A DNA stretch of 64,000 nucleotides from Rhodoferax saidenbachensis (GTDB taxonomy: Bacteria; Pseudomonadota; Gammaproteobacteria; Burkholderiales; Burkholderiaceae_C): assembly GCF_001955715.1 (NCBI RefSeq), contig NZ_CP019239.1, positions 930,001 through 994,000 on the forward strand. Reading direction: 5' to 3'. Below, in pieces: positions 41,300 to 50,624 of the stretch (positions within the stretch are counted from its first letter, which is position 1; every line of letters begins with the position of its first letter). The position numbers and the translations under genes were made by a program. The notes beneath the pieces are model-generated. The model made no database searches. It saw only the letters and a list, made by a program, of their open reading frames with translations, and was not told where the DNA came from.

Positions 41300-42066
41300 C
41301 ACGTATTTTGCGAACCGCGGTGCGCCCAACCGGTGGTGTGTTTTTCAATCGCGCTGAAAAGCTCATACATCACCATGGCCATCGCACCCACCACCACCAG
41401 CCCGGAGAAGGCCAGTCCCATTTGCATGGCGGAGCCGGCGCTGATGAGCAGGTAACCAATGCCTTCATTGGCAGCGGTCATCTCGGACACCGTGGTACCT
41501 ACGAAAGCCAGCGTGATGGCGACCTTGAGCGAGCCGTAGAAGTAGGGCATGGAGCGCGGCAGGCCGACCTTGATCAACACATCCCAGCGCTTGGCACCCA
41601 GCACGCGCAATACGTCTTCGAGCTCGGGCTCCAAGGTGGCCAGCCCGGTGGCGATATTGACCATGATGGGGAAGAAGCTGATGAGGAACGCGGTGAGGAT
41701 GGCTGGGCCCACACCAATGCCGAACCACACCACGAGGATGGGCACGAAGGCCGCCTTGGGCAAGGCATTAAACGCCGTCATGAGCGGGTACACCGCGGCA
41801 TAGGCTAGGCGTGAGCTACCGATCACAAAGCCCAGCAATACACCGACCACGATGGCGATGCCAAAGCCCACCATGGTGACCCAGTAGGTGCGCCAGGCGT
41901 GCGCGCCGATGATTTCCTTGTATTCCCAAAACTGGGTCCAGATACGCCAGGGGCTGGGGAAGATGAATTCAGAGACCTCAAAGGCCGAACACAGGATCTG
42001 CCACAGCACGATCACCACGACCAGCAGGATCCACGGCGACCATATCTCCACTTGTTTCTTGTTCAT
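41299..42066 (-). CDS. ABC transporter permease (SsuC/ThiX type)
   Basis: 255 residues, about six hydrophobic segments with the EAA-like loop LEPELEDVLRVLGAKRWDVL. The family carries taurine, sulfonates, nitrate or pyrimidine precursors. It lies in one unit with the ATPase, the binding protein and the deaminase. The location suggests a nucleobase or a purine breakdown product as substrate, but the sequence alone does not decide. Confidence 0.9.
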   Translation of the reverse strand: MNKKQVEIWSPWILLVVVIVLWQILCSAFEVSEFIFPSPWRIWTQFWEYKEIIGAHAWRTYWVTMVGFGIAIVVGVLLGFVIGSSRLAYAAVYPLMTAFNALPKAAFVPILVVWFGIGVGPAILTAFLISFFPIMVNIATGLATLEPELEDVLRVLGAKRWDVLIKVGLPRSMPYFYGSLKVAITLAFVGTTVSEMTAANEGIGYLLISAGSAMQMGLAFSGLVVVGAMAMVMYELFSAIEKHTTGWAHRGSQNT

Positions 42067-42075
42067 GGATGGGCC

Positions 42076-42900
42076 TTATGGGTTGGGCGTGACGGGTTTG
42101 CGCATGGCACCAATGTGCCCGCGCAGCTCGTGCACGATGTCGGTAAATTCTTTGGTGTAGGTGATCTCCAGATCGCGCGGGCGCGGCAGTTCTATCTCCT
42201 TCTTCACCACAAAACGGCCCGGGCTCTTGCTCATCACATAGACCGTGTCTGCCAAGAATACGGATTCACGCAGGTCGTGCGTGACCAGAATCACGTTGAA
42301 TTGCTGCTCGGTCCACAGGTCGCGCAGGATGCACCACAACTCTTCACGCGTGAACGCATCCAGCGCGCCAAATGGCTCGTCCAGCAGCAGCATCTTGGGT
42401 TCATGGATCAGTGCGCGGCAGATGCTGGCGCGTTGTTGCATGCCGCCCGAGAGCTGCCAGGGGAACTTGTCTTCGTAGCCGCCCAGGCCAACCTTTTGCA
42501 ACAGCTTGCGCGCGCGTTCTTCGTATTCCTTGCGCTTTTGCTTGAAGGTGGAACGATAAGGCTCCACGATCTCCAGCGGCAGGAGCACGTTGTCGACCGT
42601 GGTGCGCCAGGGCAGCAGTGAAGGTGCCTGAAACGCCATACCCGAAATTTTGAGCGGCCCCGTCACCGGCTGGTTGTCGATCAGGATCTTGCCCATGGAC
42701 GGCATCTTCAGGCCGGTGGTGAGCTTCATGAAGGTGGACTTGCCACAACCGGAAGGACCGACGATGGCGATGAATTCGCCTTGCCGTACCTTCAGGTCAA
42801 TGGCTTCTACCGCGAAGTGGTTCTGCTTGAGCAGCTCTTCGTTGTAGGCCAGCCAGACATCCTGAAAATCGACAAACCAGGGGGAGACGGGAGCACTCAT
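42076..42900 (-). CDS. ABC transporter ATPase (SsuB/TauB type)
   Basis: 274 residues. Walker A is in VGPSGCGKSTFMKLTTGL, the signature LSGGMQQRASICRAL, Walker B MLLLDEPFGALDAFTRE and the switch His in LVTHDLRESVF. The N-terminus (VDFQDVWLAYNEELLKQNHF) is standard. It is nine bases upstream of the permease and seven bases downstream of the binding-protein gene, so the three make one importer. Confidence 0.93.
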   Translation of the reverse strand: MSAPVSPWFVDFQDVWLAYNEELLKQNHFAVEAIDLKVRQGEFIAIVGPSGCGKSTFMKLTTGLKMPSMGKILIDNQPVTGPLKISGMAFQAPSLLPWRTTVDNVLLPLEIVEPYRSTFKQKRKEYEERARKLLQKVGLGGYEDKFPWQLSGGMQQRASICRALIHEPKMLLLDEPFGALDAFTREELWCILRDLWTEQQFNVILVTHDLRESVFLADTVYVMSKSPGRFVVKKEIELPRPRDLEITYTKEFTDIVHELRGHIGAMRKPVTPNP

Positions 42901-42906
42901 CGGTTT

Positions 42907-43935
42907 TTACTTCTTGGGCAGGACGTTGAGTTCGGCCTTGGTGGGCAGGAAGCTGCCGTTCCACACCACGTCAGGGTTCACGCGGCTCTTGGTGTTGAAA
43001 GCGTCCGACACTTGTGATGCCATCAGCGACAGACGCGGGCCGTTGACCTGACCAAAACCTTCGGCGCGTGCGTTGGCGCTGTTGATGACAGTGTCGATAG
43101 CTAGCTTGAGGCGGCGGGTTTCGAGTTCGGTGTTGATGATGCCGTCACGTGCTTTCACGTCGCCAATGGCGGCGGCGGGGTTGCCGATCACATCTTTCAT
43201 GCCTTTGGCAAAAGCAACCAGAAACGCCTTCACGGCGGCTGGGTTTTCCTTCAGGATCTTGGGCGAGGCAATGATGGCGTTGCCATACAGCTTCACACCA
43301 AAATCAGGGTAGGGCAGAACCACTACATCTTCGGCTTTGACACCACGGGCTTCCAGGTTCAACAGCGATGTGAAGGTGAAGCCGGTGATGGCATCTACAT
43401 CACCGCGGGCCAGCATGGTTTCACGCAGAGGTGGGTCCATGGCGGTCCATTGCACGCCGCTGATGTTGTTGGCCTTGGCGAAGATCGGGAAGGCGCGGCG
43501 GCCGGCGTCGAACACGGGGGCGCCGAGTTTTTTGCCATTCAAATCTACCGGGGTCTTGATGCCGGACTTTTTGAGTGCCATGACCGATGCGGGCGTGTCG
43601 TTGTAGACCATCATGATGGCCACAGGTTTGTTGGGGGCATCGGCGTTGTTGGCGTGGAATTCCATCAGCGCGGCCATATCGGCAAAGCCCAGGTCGTAAG
43701 CACCGGATGCCACACGTGTCACGGTGCCGCCAGAGCCGTTGCCGGCGTCGATGGTGACGTCGAGCTTGGCGTCCTTGAAATAGCCCTTGGCGGCTGGGGT
43801 CAGAAACAGGGCTGCAGGGCCTTCAAAGCGCCAGTCCAGCTGGAACTTGATAGGCGTGGTCTGGGCCAGCGCGGAACCCGTAGCGAGGGCTGCGGTCGCC
43901 AGGGCGATGGCGTGCAGGAAATTGCGTTTTTTCAT
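42907..43935 (-). CDS. ABC transporter substrate-binding protein (NMT1/THI5-like)
   Basis: 342 residues with a signal peptide ending ATGSALAQTT (about 25). The mature part has the NMT1-like pattern: FQLDWRFEGPAALFLTPAAK, GNGSGGTVTRVASGAYDLGF, LARGDVDAITGFTFTS. Related proteins bind pyrimidines, hydroxymethylpyrimidine or aromatic heterocycles, so a purine-related ligand is plausible here. It is the first gene of the importer unit. Confidence 0.9.
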   Translation of the reverse strand: MKKRNFLHAIALATAALATGSALAQTTPIKFQLDWRFEGPAALFLTPAAKGYFKDAKLDVTIDAGNGSGGTVTRVASGAYDLGFADMAALMEFHANNADAPNKPVAIMMVYNDTPASVMALKKSGIKTPVDLNGKKLGAPVFDAGRRAFPIFAKANNISGVQWTAMDPPLRETMLARGDVDAITGFTFTSLLNLEARGVKAEDVVVLPYPDFGVKLYGNAIIASPKILKENPAAVKAFLVAFAKGMKDVIGNPAAAIGDVKARDGIINTELETRRLKLAIDTVINSANARAEGFGQVNGPRLSLMASQVSDAFNTKSRVNPDVVWNGSFLPTKAELNVLPKK

Positions 43936-44010
43936 GAGAGTCCTTCAGTTGAATGGGATAGTGAGCATGAAAGCAAGAAAAATGCCCAGATTTGGGGCGC
44001 GGTGCAAAAA

Positions 44011-45237
44011 TCAGGAATGCAGCAAATCCAGCAGTGAGCGTGCAATCACTTTGGTGGCGCGGCGCAGGTCTTCCAACTCCAGGCGCTCATCGGAGCGTTT
44101 GGCATTGGACTCCAGCACAGTACGTGGCCCGGCGCCATATATCACGCCCGGAATACCGGCCTCGCAAAAAATGCGGACGTCGGTGTACAGCGGCGTTCCC
44201 AGCGCGGGAATGGGCTCACCAAAAACGATGCCACCGTGTTTTTGCAGCGCGTCCACCAGCGGCTTGTTGCCGGGCAGGGGGCGCATGGAATTGGCCAGCA
44301 GAATGCGTTTGATGTCCACCGTGATGCCCGGTGTTTGCGCCGCCGCCTCGGCGATCACGCGGCGCAGGGTGGCTTCCACCTCTGCCGGGTTTTCTTCAGG
44401 GATCATGCGGCGGTCCAGCTTGAGGGTGACGCGGCCCGGGACCACGTTGGTGTTGGTACCGCCTTCAATCTGGCCCACATTGAGGTAGGGGTGGTTAATG
44501 CCCTCCACCTTGGAACTGATTTGTTTGTACAGCGTGTTCTGCGCATACAAGGCATTGAGAATTTTCACGGCGCCCTGCAGGGCATCAATGCCAGAGTCGG
44601 GAATGGCGGCGTGCGCCATCTTGCCGTGCACCGTGACTTCCATTTGTAGGCAGCCGTTGTGTGCGGTGATGACCTGGTAGGAAAAGCCCGCCGCAATCAT
44701 CAAGTCGGGTTGGGTCAGCTTGTTTTGCAGCAGCCAGGCGGGGCCCACTTCGCCGCCAAACTCTTCGTCGTAGGTGAACAGCAGATCCACACCGCCGTGC
44801 AGCGGAATGCCCAGTGACTCCAGCGCGCGTACAGCAAAGGCATAGGTGGAAAAGTCGCATTTGCTGACGGCTGCAGCGCGGCCGTAAATCTTGCCGTCGG
44901 CCACTTCACCGCCATACGGATCGTGGGTCCAGCCTTCACCGGGTGGAACCACGTCACCATGGGCATTCAGTGCGATGGTGCGACCAGCGCCGTATTTGCG
45001 GCGCACGATCAGATTGGTAATGGTTTGCAGGCCGGCGGCGTGCACCAGGTCTGCGGGTACGGGATGCTTCTCGGGCGTCAGGCCCATGGCAGCCAGCAGT
45101 TCGGCGGCACGATCGGCGTGCGGCGCATTGTTGCCAGGCGGCGTGTCGGTGGGCACGCGAATGAGTTCCTGCAGGAACTGCACCTGTTCATCAAAGTGCG
45201 CGTCAATCCAGGTGTCGAGTTGGTCGTAATGGCTCAT
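44011..45237 (-). CDS. M20-family amidohydrolase/deacylase (ArgE/DapE-like)
   Basis: 408 residues. Metal ligands: His and Asp in ALNAHGDVVPPGEGW, Glu-Glu in LFTYDEEFGGEVG, further His in the MRPLPGNKPL-to-GTPLYTDVRIF part. A dimerisation domain lies between. Annotated relatives are acetylornithine deacetylase or succinyl-diaminopimelate desuccinylase, but the neighbouring purine genes make a role on a ureido or acylamino intermediate more likely (for instance after allantoate). That is inference. Confidence 0.85.
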   Translation of the reverse strand: MSHYDQLDTWIDAHFDEQVQFLQELIRVPTDTPPGNNAPHADRAAELLAAMGLTPEKHPVPADLVHAAGLQTITNLIVRRKYGAGRTIALNAHGDVVPPGEGWTHDPYGGEVADGKIYGRAAAVSKCDFSTYAFAVRALESLGIPLHGGVDLLFTYDEEFGGEVGPAWLLQNKLTQPDLMIAAGFSYQVITAHNGCLQMEVTVHGKMAHAAIPDSGIDALQGAVKILNALYAQNTLYKQISSKVEGINHPYLNVGQIEGGTNTNVVPGRVTLKLDRRMIPEENPAEVEATLRRVIAEAAAQTPGITVDIKRILLANSMRPLPGNKPLVDALQKHGGIVFGEPIPALGTPLYTDVRIFCEAGIPGVIYGAGPRTVLESNAKRSDERLELEDLRRATKVIARSLLDLLHS

Positions 45238-45270
45238 GGGGTTTCTGTGGTGTGGGAATGGCAGGTCAGT

Positions 45271-47055
45271 TCAGTGCGCGGCTTCTTCAGCGAGCTGGGC
45301 CAGTAGAAGTTCGAAGGCCTCGGTGGCAAGCTGCATGTCATCGCTGGTGGTGGACTCCAGCGGGTTGTGGCTGATGCCGGAGTTCAGGCCACGCACAAAC
45401 AACATGGCCTGGGGCATGATCTCATGCAGCTTCATCGCGTCGTGGCCCGCGCCGCTGGGCATGCGGTGCAGGGGCACGCCCAGTGTGCGCACGGCATCTT
45501 CCCAGCGCTGCTGCCATTCGGGCGCGCTGGGTGCGGCGCTGGCGCGCATGGTTTCCTGTAGCGCGTGGTGCACGCCACGTTTCTCGCAAATCGATTGCAG
45601 GGCCGCCAGGACATCGCTGGCCAGACGGTCACGTTGCGCGTCCCGCGGTGCACGCAGGTCCAGGCTGAAGATGCAGCGGCCGGGCACCACGTTGATGGAG
45701 CCGTTGGGCACCTGCAGGATACCGACAGTGCCTACCGAGTCACCATCGGCCGCGGCGCGTTGTTCTACAAACAGCATCAACTCGGCCACGGCGGCCGCGG
45801 CATCGCGCCTGCGGTCCATAGGCGTGGTGCCTGCATGGCTGGCCATGCCAATGATTTCACCCTGAAAACGCACGCTGGCGTTGATGGAAGTGACGATACC
45901 CAGCGGAATATCAAGCTCATTGAGCACCGGGCCCTGCTCGATATGCACTTCCACAAAACCCAGATAGTCTTCGGCCTGGCGCTTGAGGGCTGGAATATCG
46001 TCCACACACAGGCCTGCATGCTGCATAGCCTCGCGCATGGAGATGCCTTGCGCATCCACCTGGTCCAGCCAGGCGGGGTTGAAGTCTCCGGTCAGTGCGC
46101 CTGAGCCCAAAAACGTGGCCTTGTAACGCTGGCCTTCTTCTTCGGCAAAGGCGACGATCTCCAGATCAAAGGGCAGGCGTTTGCCCTGCACGGAGAGTGC
46201 ATGGACGCAGGCCAGTGGTACATAGATGCCCAAGCGGCCGTCGTACTTGCCACCGTTGCGCACCGTGTCGTAATGGCTGCCGGTCATGAGCGCACGCGGA
46301 TTGGCGCCCGTGCCCTTATAGCGCCCCACCACATTGCCTACGGCGTCAATGTGCACCGTGTCGCAGCCGCTCTCCTGCATGTCCTTGCTGATCGCTTTAG
46401 CACACGCACGGTGCGCGTCGGTCAGGTAGGTGACGGTGAGCTGGCCGAGCTCGGCGTAGCCGGGGTCGGTGTGTTGGGAGAGGACTTCCTGCCAGTCCCA
46501 GACCTGGTTGCCCAGCGTGGGCGTGATACCAAATTTGTCGTTGAGGCGAATCTCTGCAATACGGTGAATGTTGCGCAGGCACTCTGCCAGCTCAAAGTCC
46601 GGGTGGCCTTGCAGGCGTCGCTCGAAGGTGGCGATGATTTCGGCTTTTTGCAGACCCAAACCGCGCGGCCCACGCACCGCGAGGATGAAAGGAAAACCAA
46701 ACTTGGCGTTGTAGTCGCGGTTGAGCTGGTGGATCTTTTCAAACTCGGCCGCTGTGCATTGCGTGAGTCCTGCCTTGTTTTGTTCGTTGGTGCTCTCGGC
46801 GGTCAGATTTTTGTCCACCATGGCCTTGCCCGCCAGTTCCGGGTGAGCGCGAACAAGCGCCAGTTGGGCCTCGTGTGAGGCCTGGGCCAGCACGCGGGTC
46901 ATCGCATGTTTGAACTGCGCCAGCGATGCAAACGGACGTTGGGCCAACGCTTCGCGGGCAATCCAGGGCGAATGTTCGTACAGGCCGTCGAGCAGGGCAA
47001 CGGCTTCATCCGGCGAAGCCGCGTTGAGTTGGGCAAGGGTGAGTGGAGCGGCCAT
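45271..47055 (-). CDS. OHCU decarboxylase fused to allantoate amidohydrolase
   Basis: 594 residues in two enzymes. About 1-170 is UraD (LTLAQLNAASPDEAVALLDG, VRAHPELAGKAMVDKNLTAE, with the FGFPFILAVRG core), which decarboxylates 2-oxo-4-hydroxy-4-carboxy-5-ureidoimidazoline to S-allantoin. About 180-590 is an AllC/HyuC-type M20 enzyme (LMTGSHYDTVRNGGKYDGRL, VAFAEEEGQRY, VHIEQGPVLNELDIPLGIVT). It hydrolyses allantoate with release of ammonia. Joining steps 3 and 5 skips allantoinase, which is the next gene (puuE). Confidence 0.95.
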   Translation of the reverse strand: MAAPLTLAQLNAASPDEAVALLDGLYEHSPWIAREALAQRPFASLAQFKHAMTRVLAQASHEAQLALVRAHPELAGKAMVDKNLTAESTNEQNKAGLTQCTAAEFEKIHQLNRDYNAKFGFPFILAVRGPRGLGLQKAEIIATFERRLQGHPDFELAECLRNIHRIAEIRLNDKFGITPTLGNQVWDWQEVLSQHTDPGYAELGQLTVTYLTDAHRACAKAISKDMQESGCDTVHIDAVGNVVGRYKGTGANPRALMTGSHYDTVRNGGKYDGRLGIYVPLACVHALSVQGKRLPFDLEIVAFAEEEGQRYKATFLGSGALTGDFNPAWLDQVDAQGISMREAMQHAGLCVDDIPALKRQAEDYLGFVEVHIEQGPVLNELDIPLGIVTSINASVRFQGEIIGMASHAGTTPMDRRRDAAAAVAELMLFVEQRAAADGDSVGTVGILQVPNGSINVVPGRCIFSLDLRAPRDAQRDRLASDVLAALQSICEKRGVHHALQETMRASAAPSAPEWQQRWEDAVRTLGVPLHRMPSGAGHDAMKLHEIMPQAMLFVRGLNSGISHNPLESTTSDDMQLATEAFELLLAQLAEEAAH

Positions 47056-47064
47056 TGGCAGGGT

Positions 47065-48015
47065 CTAGGCGGTAAAGGGATGGGTGGTTTTCCAGTGCCG
47101 GGCGATGTCCACGCGGCGGCAGACCCAGACCTGGTCGTACTGGGCGATGTGGTCCAGGAAACGCTGCAGTGCCGTGATGCGCCCGGGGCGGCCCAGCAGG
47201 CGACAGTGCATGCCGATGCTCATCATGCTGGGCTGGTTCAGGCCGTTCGGGTCACCTTCGGCATAGAGGGTGTCGAAGGTGTCCTTCATGTACTGGTAGA
47301 ACGGGTCGGCATGTGAGTAACCCTGTGGCAGCGCGAAGCGCATATCGTTGCAGTCCAGCGTGTAGGGCACGATCAATTGGGGCACGACGCTGCCATCGGT
47401 CTTTTGCACCTGCATCCAGAAAGGCAGGTCGTCACCGTAATAGTCGCTGTCGTATTCAAAACCACCGTAGTCGGCCACCAGGCGGCGTGTGCGCGGGCTG
47501 TCGCGGCCGGTGTACCAACCCAGTGCGCGCTGGCCTGTGAGTTTTTCAATCGCGGCCATACCCAGTTGCATGTGTTCGCGTTCGGTCGCCTCGTCCATGT
47601 TTTGGTAATGGATCCAGCGGTGGCCGTGGCAGGCAATCTCGTGCCCCAGTTCCGTGAAGGCAGCAGTCAGTTCGGGGTAACGCTCCAGCGCCATGCCAAC
47701 GCCAAATACGGTGAGCGGCAGGCCGCGCTTTTCAAACTCGCGCAGGATGCGCCACACGCCCACGCGAGAGCCGTATTCGTAAATGCCTTCCATGCTGATG
47801 TGGCGATCCGGGTAGCTGGCCGGGTTGAACATCTCGGAGAGAAACTGCTCGGAGCCCGCGTCGCCATGCAACACGCTGTTTTCTCCGCCCTCTTCGTAGT
47901 TCAGCACGAACTGCACGGCAATGCGGGCCCGGTTGGGCCATTGCGCGTGGGGCGGTTTGCGGCCGTAGCCGGCAAGGTCACGGGGATAGGCTTGGGTGGT
48001 GTCGTAGTGTTTCAT
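47065..48015 (-). CDS. puuE: Allantoinase PuuE (polysaccharide-deacetylase fold)
   Basis: 316 residues. The family's start YPRDLAGYGRKPPHAQWPNR is present, followed by the NodB-like core (IACHGHRWIHYQNMDEATER) that binds allantoin without the classical metal of amidohydrolase-type allantoinases. It opens S-allantoin to allantoate. It overlaps the upstream GntR gene by four bases (ATGA) and is 10 bp from the UraD-AllC fusion, forming GntR-puuE-uraD/allC in one unit. Confidence 0.95.
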   Translation of the reverse strand: MKHYDTTQAYPRDLAGYGRKPPHAQWPNRARIAVQFVLNYEEGGENSVLHGDAGSEQFLSEMFNPASYPDRHISMEGIYEYGSRVGVWRILREFEKRGLPLTVFGVGMALERYPELTAAFTELGHEIACHGHRWIHYQNMDEATEREHMQLGMAAIEKLTGQRALGWYTGRDSPRTRRLVADYGGFEYDSDYYGDDLPFWMQVQKTDGSVVPQLIVPYTLDCNDMRFALPQGYSHADPFYQYMKDTFDTLYAEGDPNGLNQPSMMSIGMHCRLLGRPGRITALQRFLDHIAQYDQVWVCRRVDIARHWKTTHPFTA

Positions 48016-48659
48016 GGTGTGGTGTCTGCCAGTTCGTGCAGGGTCAGGGCGGCTTCCACATTGCGCAGATGCTGGTCCATCAATGCCAGTGCCCGTTCTT
48101 CGTCCTTGGCCTGCAAGGCATCGACGATGGCACTGTGTTCTTCGTAGGAATGTTCGGCAGCGCTGGAAGACTGGTACATCAGCGCAATCAGGGCGCAGCG
48201 CGATAGCAGGTCCGTCAGCATCAGGGCGAGCACTTCATTACCCATCAACTGGGCCATGCAGACATGGAAGTCACCGAGCAAATCGGTGCGACCCGGCACA
48301 TCGCCGCGTTTGACGGCCGCTTTTTCCTGCGCCACATGCTGGCGAAGTGCGGCTATACGTTGGGGCGTGACCATGGGAATAAAGGCACGTGTCATGCCGG
48401 CTTCCAGCATGCGGCGCACCGCAAACACCTGCTGTGCTTCTGTCACCGAGGGGGCAGAGACAAAGGCACCACGTGCTGGCTCCATGCGGATCAGCCGGTT
48501 CTGTGACAACTGGAACAACGCCTGCCGTATCAGGGTGCGCGATACGCCAAACTGGTCCGCCAGCTTTTGCTCCACCAGCTTGGAGCCGGGTTGCAAACGG
48601 TGCTCCACGATGGCGCGCGTGAGCGCTTCCACGATGGAGTGGGTTGTGGTGGAATCCAT
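48012..48659 (-). CDS. GntR-family regulator (FCD type) of purine genes
   Basis: 215 residues. The winged helix (HRLQPGSKLVEQKLADQFGV, SRTLIRQALFQLSQNRLIRM) is followed by an FCD ligand domain with metal-binding His/Asp candidates (DLLGDFHVCMAQLMGN). It is divergent from uraH with the palindrome AAAGTGTATACACTTT (48685-48700) between, and the same site precedes puuD. It probably represses the urate pathway until a pathway intermediate binds. Confidence 0.92.
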   Translation of the reverse strand: MDSTTTHSIVEALTRAIVEHRLQPGSKLVEQKLADQFGVSRTLIRQALFQLSQNRLIRMEPARGAFVSAPSVTEAQQVFAVRRMLEAGMTRAFIPMVTPQRIAALRQHVAQEKAAVKRGDVPGRTDLLGDFHVCMAQLMGNEVLALMLTDLLSRCALIALMYQSSSAAEHSYEEHSAIVDALQAKDEERALALMDQHLRNVEAALTLHELADTTP

Positions 48660-48684
48660 GCGGGCATGATAGCTGCAATCCCAA

Positions 48685-48700
48685 AAAGTGTATACACTTT
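48685..48700. promoter_or_regulatory. GntR operator, copy 1 (GntR/uraH divergent region)
   Basis: Perfect 16-bp palindrome AAAGTGTATACACTTT. The core TGTATACA is typical for FCD-type GntR proteins. It is almost identical to 50624-50639. Confidence 0.8.
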
Positions 48701-48725
48701 GCAGGCATCAACAGAGGGCATCACC

Positions 48726-49079
48726 ATGGGTTTGAGCACACACGTACTGGACACCATGCACGGCACACCGGCGGCCGGCATGCAAGTCGCGCTGTACACC
48801 ACGCAGGGTGAAGTGGCCGCGCTGGTCAAAGCGTTTTCACTGAATGCCGATGGCCGCAATCCTGACGGCCCGCTGTACGACAACGCCAGCCTGCGCGCCG
48901 GGACTTACCGTCTGGTGTTTGATGTAGCTGCTTATTTCAGGACCCGTGGCGTGGCCTTGCCCGAACCCAATTTCCTGAACCGGGTGAGCCTGGACTTTGG
49001 TGTGGCCCATGTGGACCAGCATTACCACGTGCCGCTGTTGGTCAGTCCCTGGAGCTACTCGACCTACCGCGGCTCCTGA
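48726..49079 (+). CDS. uraH: 5-hydroxyisourate hydrolase
   Basis: 117 residues from ATG 48726. Hallmarks of the transthyretin-like enzyme are LSTHVLDTMHGTPAAGMQVA with the catalytic His, and the C-terminal tetrapeptide YRGS. It hydrolyses 5-hydroxyisourate, made by PuuD, to OHCU for UraD. It is transcribed away from the GntR gene under the shared operator. Confidence 0.97.
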   Translation: MGLSTHVLDTMHGTPAAGMQVALYTTQGEVAALVKAFSLNADGRNPDGPLYDNASLRAGTYRLVFDVAAYFRTRGVALPEPNFLNRVSLDFGVAHVDQHYHVPLLVSPWSYSTYRGS

Positions 49080-49116
49080 GTAGCCACCCACGCAGCGGTG
49101 CAGATTGGGGCTACCA

Positions 49117-49197
49117 ATTTTGCGCCGGGCCGCCCCAAGCAAAATTAACCCCCTAGGGGGGGGGGCAGCGACCCGCGCAGCGGCGGAGCGTGGGGGT
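49117..49197. repeat. Dispersed intergenic repeat, type 1 (reverse copy)
   Basis: Reverse complement of the 576-684 repeat: starts TTTTGCGCCGGGCCGCCCCA and ends CCGCGCAGCGGCGGAGCGTG. It carries a run of ten G at 49156-49165. It sits between uraH and the TonB-like gene. Confidence 0.82.
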
Positions 49198-49203
49198 CTC
49201 TAC

Positions 49204-49728
49204 TTAGAGCTGTCCTTCGGTCAGCGTGTCCAGTTGAAAACGCCCGCTTTTGTGCCACAACCAGGTGTCGGTGTAGGTCACACGGCCCATCCTGACAGGG
49301 GCCGGGTACGGTGCGGCGGCGCGCACGGAACGCTCAATTTCTGCCACCACCTCGGGTGCATGGTCAGGCGAACGCATCCAGCGTATTGCAGTCACCTGGC
49401 CGCGTGCATCGATGTCAACTTGCAGCACCCCCACGGCGTAGAGCAGCGGAGGCAGTTTGCCGGTATAGATGCGGCCACTGTTATGGGCATACAAATGCAT
49501 GGCGGCATCGCGCCGGTAATCGCGCGGTGTCGGTGCAACAGAAACCTGGCTGGGTGGCGGCTCTGACGGAGGCACAACGGCCATTGGTGGCGCGACGGGC
49601 GCTACGACGACCGGTGCCGGAGGCGGCTTGCTGGCGCAGCCCGCCACCAGAGCCGCTATGCCAGCCCACAGGGCAAGCACGTGGGGTCTAGAGGGTGTGG
49701 TGCCCCGTGATGGGATGTGCTGTTCCAT
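49204..49728 (-). CDS. Lipoprotein with TonB C-terminal-like domain
   Basis: 174 residues. A hydrophobic start with lipobox ALVAGCAS (Cys about 31) is followed by a Pro/Val-rich stretch (KPPPAPVVVAPVAPPMAVVP) and a TonB-C-like end (YAVGVLQVDIDARGQVTAIR, VRAAAPYPAPVRM). The Pro-rich spacer and domain fit an energy-transducer-like protein, but it would be a lipoprotein rather than an inner-membrane TonB. No ExbB/D is near. Role unknown. Confidence 0.72.
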   Translation of the reverse strand: MEQHIPSRGTTPSRPHVLALWAGIAALVAGCASKPPPAPVVVAPVAPPMAVVPPSEPPPSQVSVAPTPRDYRRDAAMHLYAHNSGRIYTGKLPPLLYAVGVLQVDIDARGQVTAIRWMRSPDHAPEVVAEIERSVRAAAPYPAPVRMGRVTYTDTWLWHKSGRFQLDTLTEGQL

Positions 49729-49817
49729 TGCTTGTCTCTTTGTTGTTCAGCCCGTGCATACTGTGCCTGAATTGTGAGGCCTCCGGGCGACGTTCTTATG
49801 TTTAAAGGTATCCGATT

Positions 49818-50624
49818 GTGAGCTTGCTTTCGCAATTCCTCCAGGCGTTGGAAAACGCCGAGGCGGTGCTGGTGACCGTGGACTCTGTGCGGGGCTCTGT
49901 GCCGCGTGAAGAGGGGGCCTGGATGGCGGTGTTTGCGCACACTACCGTGGGTACGGTAGGTGGCGGCCGCCTGGAGCTGGATGCCATGGGCCACGCGCGG
50001 AATCAACTGCAACAGAATCTGCCCGAAACGACCGTACGTTATGCGCTGGGCCCCAGCCTGGGGCAGTGTTGTGGGGGCGAGGTGCACCTCCGCTATGCCA
50101 AGGTGTCGGCATCGGACATTCCTGCGCTGCAGGCCCGGCTGGCACACAGCCATGTGCCGGTGGCCCTGTTTGGTGGTGGCCACGTGGGCAAAGCACTGGT
50201 CACGGTGCTAGGTACCTTGCCCGTGCGTGTGACATGGATTGACAGCCGCGACGAGATATTTCCAGCCGCGTTGCCTGACAACGTGTATTGCGAACATTCG
50301 GACCCCGTGCATGCGGCCGTAGCAGAACTTTTTGCAGGTACCCGCGTGCTCATCATGAGTTTCAGCCACGCCGAAGATCTGGACATCGTGGCGGCCTGTC
50401 TGGCGCGCCAGCGTGAACGTGCGGACCTGCCCTACATCGGCCTGATAGGCAGCAAAACCAAGTGGGCGTCGTTCCGACAGCGGCTGTTGGCCCGGGGCTT
50501 TACGGAGCAGGAGTTGTCCCACGTCACCTGCCCGATCGGCATTGCAGGCATTGCGGACAAACGCCCCGAGGTGATTGCCGTGGGCGTGGCGGCCCAACTC
50601 TTGCAAGTGGTGGATAGTTCGTAA
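49818..50624 (+). CDS. xdhC: XdhC-family molybdenum-cofactor chaperone
   Basis: 268 residues from GTG 49818. The N-terminal XdhC/CoxI part holds the RGSVPREEGAWMAV motif, and GPSLGQCCGGEVHL carries the Cys pair. The C-terminal Rossmann-like part begins VALFGGGHVGKALV. XdhC binds and sulfurates molybdopterin cofactor for xanthine dehydrogenase, which makes urate. The XdhA and XdhB genes are not in this window. It reads towards puuD, 60 bp away. Confidence 0.94.
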   Translation: MSLLSQFLQALENAEAVLVTVDSVRGSVPREEGAWMAVFAHTTVGTVGGGRLELDAMGHARNQLQQNLPETTVRYALGPSLGQCCGGEVHLRYAKVSASDIPALQARLAHSHVPVALFGGGHVGKALVTVLGTLPVRVTWIDSRDEIFPAALPDNVYCEHSDPVHAAVAELFAGTRVLIMSFSHAEDLDIVAACLARQRERADLPYIGLIGSKTKWASFRQRLLARGFTEQELSHVTCPIGIAGIADKRPEVIAVGVAAQLLQVVDSS

